Below the pieces are notes generated by a model. The model did no database searches. It had not been told where the DNA came from and saw nothing but the letters and a program-made list of their open reading frames with translations. A stretch of 64,000 bases of DNA from G965232465 sp965276005 (GTDB lineage: Bacteria; Pseudomonadota; Alphaproteobacteria; JAQWUY01): positions 992,001 through 1,056,000 of the forward strand of contig OZ254962.1 in the NCBI GenBank assembly GCA_965276005.1. Reading direction: 5' to 3'. The first letter of the stretch is position 1; each line of letters opens with the position of its first letter. Shown here in pieces: positions 1-12,000 of this stretch. The translations under genes and the position numbers were made by a program.

Positions 1-3000
1 TTCCTCTCCACCGCTGTTGTCGAGATTGTTCTTGTACTTCTCTGTACCCACCCAGCCTGTAATCGTGGTACCGGCAATGCCAACATTCCTAGTACCGTCA
101 TATGTCTTAGCTTTTAATATAACGCTTACTGTCAATTCCGCCGGATCTATGGTAACCTGTTTCTTATCGTCATACACCAACCTATAGTTCCCATACGAAC
201 CCGCATCTGTCTTTAAGGTCAAACCACTATAACTAACCGCATGCGTTCCCACATCCTTAGACGCAGAATCCGTTGACAAATTACCCACAAACGCATCTTG
301 TAGCGTCTTGCTAAAACCACTGTCAGACACTATCCAACCTGTAACAGACACATTCTTGTGGGCAACACGGGTACCCCCATCGTAAGTGTGATTGTCAAAA
401 TCTGCACTCACCGTCAACGGGGCTTTATCTATGGTAAAGCCCGTTATATTGCCAATGCTTTTGAATTTGTAATTGCCATACTTACCCGATCGCTTCGGGC
501 TTATTGGGTTAAACGATACTGTCCGGGTACCAGCATCTTTGCTGTCTGCTGTCGCTAGTAGGCTACTACCACTTAACAGCGTGCTGGCTAAGTCTTCCTC
601 TCCACCGCTGTTGTCGACATTGTTCTTGTACTTCTCTGTACCCACCCAGCCTGTAATCGTGGTGCTGGCAATGCCAACATCCCTAGTACCGTCATATGTC
701 TTAGGGGCTAGGGTAACGCTTACTGTCAATTCGGCTGGATCTATGGTAACCCGTTTCTTATCGTCATACACTAGCCTATAGTTCCCATACGAACCCGCAT
801 CTGTCTTTAAGGTCAAACCACCATAACTAACAGCATGTGTACCCACATCCTTAGACGCAGAATCCGTTGACAATTTACCCATAAACGCATCCTTTAGCGT
901 CTTGCTAAAACTGTCCGTCGCTATCCAACCTGTAACAGACACATTCTTATGGGCAACACGGGTACCCCCATCGTAAGTGTGATTGTCAAAATCCGCACTC
1001 ACCGTCAACGGGGCTTTATCTATGGTAAAGCCCGTTATATTGCCAATGCTTTTGAATTTGTAATTGCCATACTTACCTGATCGCTTCGGGCTTATTGAGT
1101 TAAACGATACTGTCCGGGTACCAGCATCTTTGCTGTCTGCTGTCGCTATCAGGCTACTACCACTTAACAGCGTACTTGCCAAGTCTTCTTCACCATTGCT
1201 GTTGTCTTTGTTGTTCTTGTACTTCTCTGTGCCCACCCAGCCTGTAATCGTGGTACCAGCAATGCCAACATCCCTAGTACCGTCATATGTCTTAGGGGCT
1301 AGGGTAACGCTTACCGTCAATTCCGCTGGATCTATTGTAACCCGTTTCTTATCGTCATACACTAACCTATAGTTCCCATACGAACCCGCATCTGTCTTTA
1401 AGGTCAAACCACTATAACCAACAGCATGTGTACCCACATTCTTAGAAGCGGAATCCGTTAACAAATTACCCATAAACGCATCTTGTAGCGTCTTGCTAAA
1501 ACCACTGTCAGACACTATCCAACCCGTAACAGACACATTCTTATGGGCAACACGGGTACCCCCGTCATAAGTGTGATTGTCAAAATCTGCACCCACCGTC
1601 AATGGGGCTTTATCTATGGTAAAGCCCGTTATATTGCCAATGCTTTTGAATTTGTAATTGCCATACTTACCTGATCGCTTCGGGCTTATCGAGTTAAACG
1701 ATACTGTCCGTGAACCAGCATCTTTGCTATCTGATGTCGCTGCTAGGCTACTACCACTTAACAGCGTGCTGGCTAAGTCTTCCTCGCCATTGCTGTTGTC
1801 TTTGTTGTTCTTGTACTTCTCTGTGCCCACCCAGCCGGTGATCGTAGTGCTGGCAATGCCAACATCCCTAGTACCGTCATATGTCTTAGATTTTAATGTA
1901 ACGCTTACTGTCAATTCGGCTGGATCTATTGTAACCCTTTTCGTATCGTCATACACTAACCTATAGTTCCCATACGAACCCGCATCTGTCTTTAAAGTCA
2001 AACCACTATAACCAACAGCATGTGTACCCACATTCTTAGAAGCGGAATCCGTTAACAAATTACCCATAAACGCATCTTGTAGCGTCTTGCTAAAACCACT
2101 GTCAGACACTATCCAACCTGTAACAGACACATTCTTATGGGCAACACGGGTACCCCCATCGTAAGTGTGATTGTCAAAATCTGCACCTACCGTCAATGGG
2201 GCTTTATCTATGGTAAAACCCGTTATATTGCCAATGCTTTTGAATTTGTAATTGCCATACTTGCCTGATCGCTTCGGGCTTATTGGGTTAAACGATACTG
2301 TCCGGGTACCAGCATCTTTGCTATCTGCTGTCGCTACTAGGCTACTGCCACTTAACAGCGTACTTGCCAAGTCTTCCTCGCCACCGCTGTTATCAAGGTT
2401 GTTCTTGTACTTCTCTGTACCCACCCAGCCGGTGATCGAGGTACTGTCAATGGCAACACTGCTAGTACCGTCATATGTCTTAGATTTTAATGTAACGCTT
2501 ACTGTCAATTCGGCTGGATCTATGGTAACCTGCTTCTTATCGTCATACACCAACCTATAGTTCCCATACGAACCCGCATCTGTCTTTAAGGTCAAACCAC
2601 TATAACTAACAGCATGCGTTCCCACATTCTTAGAAACAGAATCTGTTGACAAATTACCCACAAACGCATCTTGTAGCGTCTTGCTAAAACCACTGTCAGA
2701 CACTATCCAACCCGTAACAGACACATTCTTATGGGCAACACGGGTACCCCCATCGTAAGTGTGATTGTCAAAATCCGCACTCACCGTCAATGGGGCTTTA
2801 TCTATGGTAAAGCCCGTTATATTGCCAATGCTTTTGAATTTGTAATTGCCATACTTACCTGATCGCTTCGGGCTTATCGAGTTAAACGATACTGTCCGTG
2901 AACCTGCATCCTTGCTATCTGCTGTCGCTACTAGGCTACTGCCACTTAACAGCGTGCTTGCCAAGTCTTCCTCTCCACCGCTGTTATCGAGGTTGTTCTT

Positions 3001-6000
3001 GTACTTCTCTGTACCCACCCAGCCTGTAATCGTAGTGCTGGCAATGCCAACATCCCTAGTACCGTCATATGTCTTAGGGGCTAGGGTAACGCTTACTGTC
3101 AATTCCGCCGGATCTATGGTAACCCGTTTCTTATCGTCATACACTAGCCTATAGTTCCCATACGAACCCGCATCTGTCTTTAAGGTCAAACCACTATAAC
3201 TAACTGCATGCGTTCCCACATTCTTAGACGCAGAATCCGTTAACAAATTACCCACAAACGCATCTTGTAGCGTCTTGCTAAAACCACTGTCAGACACTAT
3301 CCAACCTGTAACAGACACATTCTTATGGGCAACACGGGTACCCCCATCGTAAGTGTGATTGGCAAAATCTGCACCTACCGTCAATGGGGCTTTATCTATG
3401 GTAAAGCCCGTTATATTGCCAATGCTTTTGAATTTGTAATTGCCATACTTACCTGATCGCTTCGGGCTTATCGAGTTAAACGATACTGTCCGTGAACCTG
3501 CATCCTTGCTATCTGCTGTCGCTACTAGGCTACTGCCACTTAACAGCGTGCTTGCCAAGTCTTCCTCTCCACCGCTGTTATCGAGGTTGTTCTTGTACTT
3601 CTCTGTACCCACCCAGCCTGTAATCGTAGTGCTGGCAATGCCAACATCCCTAGTACCGTCATATGTCTTAGGGGCTAGGGTAACGCTTACTGTCAATTCC
3701 GCCGGATCTATGGTAACCCGTTTCTTATCGTCATACACTAGCCTATAGTTCCCATAAGAACCCGCATCTGTCTTTAAGGTCAAACCACTATAACTAACAG
3801 CATGCGTTCCCACATCCTTAGACGCAGAATCCGTCAACAAATTACCCACAAACGCATCTTGTAGCGTCTTGCTAAAACCACTGTCAGACACTATCCAACC
3901 TGTAACAGACACATTCTTATGGGCAACACGGGTACCCCCATCGTAAGTGTGATTGTCAAAATCTGCACCCACCGTCAATGGGGCTTTATCTATGGTAAAG
4001 CCCGTTATATTGCCAATGCTTTTGAATTTGTAATTGCCATACTTACCTGATCGCTTCGGGCTTATTGTGTTAAACGATACCGTCCGGGAACCACCAGCAT
4101 CTTTGCTATCTGCTGTCGCTATCAGGCTACTACCACTTAACAGCGTGCTTGCCAAGTCTTCCTCGCCATTGCTGTTGTCTTTGTTATTCTTGTACTTCTC
4201 TGTACCCACCCAGCCTGTAATCGTAGTGCTGGCAATGCCAACATTCCTAGTACCATCATATGTCTTAGGGGCTAGGGTAACGCTTACTGTCAATTCGGCT
4301 GGATCTATGGTAACCCGTTTCTTATCGTCATACACCAACCTATAGTTCCCATACGAACCCGCATCTGTCTTTAAGGTCAAACCACTATAACTAACAGCAT
4401 GCGTTCCCACATTCTTAGACGCAGAATCCGTTAACAAATTACCCATAAACGCATCCTTTAGCGTCTTGCTAAAACTGTCCGTCGCTATCCAACCCGTAAC
4501 AGACACATTCTTATGGGCAACACGGGTACCCCCGTCATAAGTGTGATTGTCAAAATCTGCACCCACCGTCAATGGGGCTTTATCTATGGTAAAGCCCGTT
4601 ATATTGCCAATGCTTTTGAATTTGTAATTGCCATACTTACCTGATTGCTTCGGGCTTATTGGGTTAAACGATACTGTCCGGGTACCAGCATCTTTGCTAT
4701 CTGATGTCGCTATCAGGCTACTACCACTTAACAGCGTGCTTGACAAGTCTTCCTCGCCATTGCTGTTGTCTTTGTTGTTCTTGTACTTCTCTGTACCCAC
4801 CCAGCCTGTAATCGTGGTGCTGGCAATGCCAACATCCCTAGTACCGTCATATGTCTTAGGGGCTAGGGTAACGCTTACCGTCAATTCGGCTGGATCTATG
4901 GTAACCTGCTTCTTATCGTCATACACCAACCTATAGTTCCCATACGAACCCGCATCTGTCTTTAAGGTCAAACCACTATAACTAACAGCATGTGTACCCA
5001 CATCCTTAGACGCAGAATCCGTTGACAATTTACCCACAAAACCATCTTGTAGCGTCTTGCTAAAACCACTGTCAGACACTATCCAACCCGTAACAGACAC
5101 ATTCTTATGGGCAACACGGGTACCCCCATCGTAAGTGTGATTGTCAAAATCTGCACCCACCGTCAATGGGGCTTTATCTATGGTAAAGCCCGTTATATTG
5201 TTAATGCTTTTGAATTTGTAATTGCCATACTTACCTGATCGCTTCGGGCTTATCGAGTTAAACGATACTGTCCGTGAACCAGCATCTTTGCTGTCTGCTG
5301 TCGCTAGTAGGCTACTACCACTTAACAGCGTACTTGCCAAGTCTTCCTCACCATTGCTGTTGTCTTTGTTGTTCTTGTACTTCTCTGTACCCACCCAGCC
5401 TGTAATCGTGGTGCTGGCAATGCCAACATCCCTAGTACCGTCATATGTCTTAGCTTTTAATGTAACGCTTACTGTCAATTCGGCTGGATCTATGGTAACC
5501 CTTTTCGTATCGTCATACACTAGCGTATAGTTCCCATACGAACCCGCATCTGTCTTTAAGGTCAAACCACTATAACTAACCGCATGTGTACCCACATCCT
5601 TAGACGCAGAATCTGTTAACAATTTACCCACAAACGCATCTTTTAGCGTCTTGCTAAAACCACTGTCAGACACTATCCAACCTGTAACAGACACATTCTT
5701 ATGGGCAACACGGGTACCCCCATCGTAAGTGTGATTGTCAAAATCTGCACTCACCGTCAACGGGGCTTTATCTATGGTAAAGCCCGTTATATTGTTAATG
5801 CTTTTGAATTTGTAATTGCCATACTTACCTGATCGCTTCGGGCTTATTGTGTTAAACGATACTGTCCGGGTACCAGCATCTTTGCTATCTGCTGTCGCTG
5901 TTAGGCTACTACCACTTAACAGCGTACTTGCCAAGTCTTCCTCTCCGCCGCTGTTGTCTTTGTTGTTCTTGTACTTCTCTGTACCCACCCAGCCTGTAAT

Positions 6001-6078
6001 CGTGGTGCTGGCAATGCCAACATCCCTAGTGCCGTCATATGTCTTAGGGGCTAGGGTAACGCTTACTGTCAATTCTGC
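1..6078 (-). repeat. 594-bp coding tandem repeat array (paired YDG modules), >10 copies
   Basis: From 6078 leftwards the adhesin gene is a head-to-tail array with a 594-bp (198-residue) period, seen in phase at about 473, 1064, 1658, 2252, 2846, 3440, 4034, 4628, 5222 and 5816. Only 3-bp indels change the spacing (the first step is 591), so frame is kept. Each unit codes a ~103-residue module starting AELTVSV with KTYDGTRDV, then a ~95-residue module starting APLTVS with HTYDGGTRV. Units differ by scattered substitutions and short swapped blocks. The array continues past the left edge, so the copy number is unknown. Confidence 0.95.
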
Positions 6079-9000
6079 TTGATTGATAGTTCCTGTCAAT
6101 CCTTTGACTTTTACATTTTGTTTTTTATCGACAACAGTGTTGCTGGTGTTGACTATTTTTAGCACATAGTTACCGTACGGGTTGCCATTTAGGGTGATTT
6201 TGTCTTTGTTAGCGATTTGAATTTGCTTGGGGGTATCGCTAACAAGTGCCCCATTGGTCATAATGCGACTTGCATCCGCATCGGCATATTCGAAAGCCCC
6301 CGCTTGGATGTTTAGCGATACGCCCTTATCAGTAGCGATTAAACCAGAATTGTCTGCATTGTTTATAGGGGCAAAACCGTCTTGGTTATTTCCTAGACTG
6401 TCTTTTCCTATATTTACAGTAACTGTTTTCCCCCCATCATAGACACGGGTTGTTGCGGTTAATTCGCTGCCGTTCAGTTTTAACACACGGGGGGTGATTT
6501 TTCCTTTTATCCCTGAATCCCCTTGATTTAGCATGGCGGTGCCATCGGATTTTACAAGTTCGTAGTTGTCTTTATCGCTGCCGTCTAATGTAATTTTGTT
6601 TACATCGAGGAAGAAAACGGTTTTATTCGATCCGTTAGAGGCATTGGCACTGGCAAACTTAAACGCCCCAGAAGCAATTTTTAGACTCAAATTATCCGAT
6701 GCGACCATACCATTGTTACCGGTGGTGTTGAATCCTTTGGCGTGGGTTTTGATTGCCACATCGGCTGTGGTATCGCCATCGTATACTTGTTCGCCGGCGG
6801 TTCCGACCTCTAATTCATCTGTTTTCAGGTATAGTTTACGGGGGGTGATTTCTGCACCGCTTATATTGGCGATGGTTGGGGATGTGGACAGACCGTATAC
6901 GGGTTTGTTGTTGCCGTCCTTATAGGTTGCTGTGTGTCCTGTATATTTGATGACAAGATTTTTGCCCGCATGTTCTTGTTCCGCAGTGCCGGCGGCGTTG
7001 TAAAATTTGCCTGAGCCACCGCTTACAGTGGCATTAAAGTTAAACCATTTGTTGGTTGAGGCGTCTACCAATCCGCCCACTTTAAATTTTAAACCATTAA
7101 CGGTGGCGTTGGTAAATACAAACGAAGGATTTAAAACGGCAGAAGTACTGTCGTATACTTTGGTTTTTGTTGTTATGGTTAAACCTAGTGTGGGATTGGC
7201 ACTGTATATGAAACCGGATTTATCTTTTAGATCCCCGGATGCCTGGGTTGTATTGGATTGGAAATCGCCGCCGCTGGTATTGTATGCTTTGTTGAATTGG
7301 GCAAAACCGTAGTCGCTTATCAGCGATGCTGATTTACCCATTTGGTTATCTTTCGGGGTTTTTGTCCATACCAAGTACCGCCCTTTGTCGCCCGTATTGT
7401 CATCGATAAGTAATGCCGTATTGCCCGATTGGTTGATAACTGTATCTGCTTTTAATTCGATAGCCACGCCCCCCTTGTTTAGGTTGCCTGTGGCTTTTAT
7501 GTGCCCGCCGTCTAGAATGATGATTTGTGAATCCGAAGGGGTAGCACTTGTATTTGTCGATCCTGCGTGGACAATGCTGACCCGTTTTCCTGCTGCTTTC
7601 CAGATGGTGATTTTGCCGGTTTGGGTTTTGTTGGCGGCACCGCCGCTTTTACCCGTAAGCATTTTGATGAGCAAATCGTTATCGCCCCCAGATACGGTTT
7701 TGCCTGTGGCAACGGTGATTTCTGCTTTGCCTGTGTCCCGATCGCTTACATCTAGTTTACCATCATCGTTGTTGCCATCGCTAATATCAGCGGTGTTATT
7801 GGCGGTTAATACCAGCCCACCTTTGATTTTCATATCGTTACTAACGATAATCGATCGCCCGGCGATGATACTGAGTTTTCCTGTACCCTTTGTGGTAATT
7901 ATATCTGAGTCGATAGTTATGTCGTTGCTGGCAACAATTTTTAAGTTTGTACCCGCATCTAGCTGCTGTATGATAGGTGTGACATTATCCGTCACCAAGT
8001 GGAATAGATATACAGCTCCTTCGTCATCATCACCGTCACTACCGTCTATTTGGGGGGCACCGACCGCCAACCTGTACCCATCGCCTGTTAGGGCAACAGA
8101 CAAGCCAAATTGGGCGGTTTGTGTCAATGTCACACCGGCACCATTGGCAATTTTGCGATTGAGGCTAACCGTATCCCCCCATGTGGATCCGCCCACAGAA
8201 AATATGTATGCGGCACCATAATTGCTGCCGCCCGTATCGTCATCAGGGGCACCGATTACCAATTTGCTACCGTCATTGCTTAGGGCAACAGATCTGCCAA
8301 ATGCATCTCCCGATGACAGAGAAACACCTGTAATAGTATTCCCAACTGTTGCTATTGTTGGTTTTATTAGTGATTCTCCCCAGTTGTTACGGGAGCTTCC
8401 TTCTGTCACCGTAAATAAGTGTACCCGCCCTTTTTGACTGTTGTAGCTGGACGCCCCAACCGCTAATTTATCCCCATAATCATTTAGGGCAACAGAAGTG
8501 CCGAATTGTTCGCCCGTGCTAAGCGACAAGTAGGAGCCGTCATATGCACCCGTCAATCTGGCTACATAAGAATTATTCAGCATATATAATCTGATAGCTC
8601 CTTTATCTGTTCCGCCCGCATCGGCTCCGGGGACGCCCACCGCCAATTTTTTGCCATTGCCGCTCAGAGCAACCGCCATGCCAAAGTTTCCAGCAGTTGT
8701 AGAGTGTATTTTGCGCCGCTGTGTAGCGAATGTCCCCCATGCACCGCCCCCCAAGCTGAGTATATACACCGCCCCATAATCGCTGCCGCCGGTATCGTCA
8801 AAGGGGGCACCGACCGCTAATGTGTTGCCATCGGCACTTAACGCCACCGCTGTTCCGAATCTGTCGTCATCAGACAACGACACACCTTTATCATGGGTAA
8901 CCGTTGCGGTGTGGTATATGTTTTGTCCAAAACGATCGCCACCGCTTAATTCGAACAGGTACACCGCTCCCCGATTGCTGCCGCCTGTGTCATTTAGTTC

Positions 9001-12000
9001 AGCACCTACCGCCATTTTTGTGCCGTCATCACTTAGGGCAACGGCGTTGCCAAACCTCTCCGTATCGCCAAGTGAAAAATTTTGTTTTTCAAATACTTTA
9101 CCGCTGTGGCTAACCGTATTGCCCCACGAAGATCCCCCTACGGTAAATAGGTGTACAGCTCCTGCATTATTTGCACTCGTATCGTCATACCTGCTACCCA
9201 CCGCCAATTTATCGCCATCACCATTTAGGGCAACAGCCCAGCCAAAATTGTCATAATTTGCCAAAGACACATCGGCCTCGTGGGCAATTTTGCCGGTATT
9301 AGTGGCTGTACCAGAGTTGTTTACGGTAAACAAATGCACTGCACCTCTGTCAGATCCTCCGGTGTCATCGCCTCTGGCTCCCACCGCTAATCTGTTACCA
9401 TTGCCACTTAGCGAGACACTGATCCCGAACTCATCATTTGTACTCAGCGAAACTCCCGATCCATCGGCAATTTTAGCCTCCAATGCAAAATTTTGCCCCC
9501 AGTAAAAACCGCCCAAAACAATCACCCGTACCGCCCCTGTATTGGTTTTGCCCGCCCCGGTATCGTCGCCACTGCTGCCCACCGCCAATCGATCCCCAGC
9601 GGCATCTAGGGCAACGGATTCGCCAAAACGATCATATGCACTCAAGGGGCTTCCTACGATACTCTTCACCTTTTGCTTTTTGGTCACCGTACTGCCCCAT
9701 GTGGATCCGCTGAGGGTAAACAAATATACCGCCCCTGCATTGCTTGCCACATCGTCATCGCCCCACGCCCCAACCGCTAATTTCGATCCGTCATCACTAA
9801 GGGCAACAGATGTGCCGAAATAATCATTTGCATCCAAAGACAATCCGCCGACGCCCGAAATAATCTGTTTTGTTTCTGTAATCGTATTGCCCCATCGGCT
9901 GCCGCCAACGGTAAGCAAGTACACCGCCCCTTTGCCGGAATCTGTATCATTGGCACCCACCGCCAGCTTGGTGCCGTCATTACTTAATGCCACCGAATAG
10001 CCAAAATCCGCACCGCTGTCTAACGCCCCAACACCGTCATTATCGCTGATGCGGCGGGTGTATAAAACATTATGTCCCCATGTGCTTTTGTGGGTGTTTA
10101 TTTCGAATAAGTACACCGCCCCTTTGCTGTTGTATTTTATAGCACCGACCGCCAACTTAGTACCATCACCGCTCAGTGCCACAGAAGATCCAAACTCCTC
10201 CCCAGCGGATAAATCCAACATCTGTTGATGGCTTACCAGCTGCTGCATGTGGACTTTACTGCCCCATGAGGATGGTGATAAACGGAACAAATATACCGCC
10301 CCCCGTTTGCTGCCGCCCGTACTGTCATCGGGAGCCCCTACCGCCAGCTGCGACCCATCGGCACTAAGGGCAACCGAATAACCAAATTTGGTAGTACCAG
10401 ACAACGATACACCCGACTTATTTTTAATGACACCGGCTGATGTAACCGTGTTGCCCCATGTGGATCCGCCCACAGTAAACAAATACACCCTGCCTAAATT
10501 GTTGGTGTCGAATATGGAGCCTACTGCTAATTTGCTGCCATCATCGCTTAGGGCAACACCTTCGCCAAAAAAACTTCTGGTGTTCAAAGAAAGACCGGCG
10601 TCCCCATCGGTAATTTTGTTGGTCTTGGTAACAGAAGTCCCCCACGAAGCACCGCCAACAGTAAACAAATACACCGCCCCTGCATCGGTTTTCCCCGTAT
10701 CATCACCCTCAGCCCCTACCGCTAGTTTCGATCCATCACCGCTTAAGGAAACAGAAAATCCAAACGCATCGCCATAGCTTAAACTAATAGATGCCCCCCC
10801 AAGATTATGTGAAAGCCGTACCGTACGATTGCGATTTGACGGCGTTCCCCAGTTGGATCCGCTGCCCGATAAGGTAAATAAAGACACAGACCCCACATGA
10901 GATTGCCCACCCGAACTACCACCCGTTTCACCGACCGCCAATTTGGTACCGTCATTGCTTAGGGCAACGCTGGCACCAAAAAATCCATTGCCCCCATATT
11001 CTACATAACTATTTCTGGTAACGCTTGTGCCCCAATCTTTGCCATCGATGGAAAACAAGAAAACTCTACCATAACCTACCCCGTAAGCGGAATTGGCTTT
11101 ATGGGCAAGGGGCATGCCCACCGCCAACTTGGTACCGTCATCATTAAACGCCACCGATTGCCCAAATTTTGCCCCGCCTCTTTTGACATTAAGACCGGAT
11201 CCATAAGCGATTTTGTATTGCTGCTGTAACGCACTGCCCCACTCCGATCCCGTACCTTCGACCGTAAACAGGTATACGGCACCATTATTGGATGCCCCCG
11301 TATCGTCGAACCTTGCCCCTACCGCTAAGCGGCTGCCATCTCCGCTGAGGGCAACAGAGGTGCCAAAATTATCATTGTTATCTAGGTCGAATGTAAACCC
11401 TGCTAGTGGGGTTGTGGACATAATGCGTTTTGCCTGTGAAAGCCCATCGACAAACTTGCCGATAATCACATTTTTCGGGTCTAGTAAAATAACACCGTTA
11501 CCTACCGCAAGCCGTTTTAAACCGAAGCTGTCGACTTTTTTCTTAGCGGATATTTCCACCGCACCGCCCGTATTACCGGTTGCAGTGATTTGGGCATAGT
11601 TGTTGGTGGTGTGATCCGCCCATAAAATCGCCGTACCCCCCGTACCCGATGCGGACGATACATCGATGTTTACACCTGTGCCTAACGACACCTTAGCGGC
11701 ACTAACAATTGAGGGGGTGTCCGCCCAGCGGGTTACAAATAAATGTTGGGTTTTGTTGTCGAGAGAGCTGGTTTTTGGGTCGTATGCCCCACCTTGAAAC
11801 GCCCCACCGATACGGATTCGCCCGCCCTCGACCGCACCTTGTGCCGATACCGTACCAGAAAACAGCCCAACCAAGCCGTTTTTGTTGGATATGTCGATGT
11901 ATCCACCTGTGCCGGTGCTGCCATCAGCGATAAAATCGCCCGTGCCTACGATTTTATACACTTTATTGCCGGACAATCCACCGATGAACGACAAGCGGCC

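Noticed and set aside
1..6078. 594-bp periodic repeats considered as CRISPR or satellite DNA
   Set aside because: The period is long, in frame, coding, and has no spacers; substitutions keep the YDG modules.
473..6082. A ladder of ~102-codon plus-strand ORFs beginning MPYLP every 594 bp
   Set aside because: They are antisense shadows of the tandem-repeat adhesin frame, which is open without a break on the minus strand.
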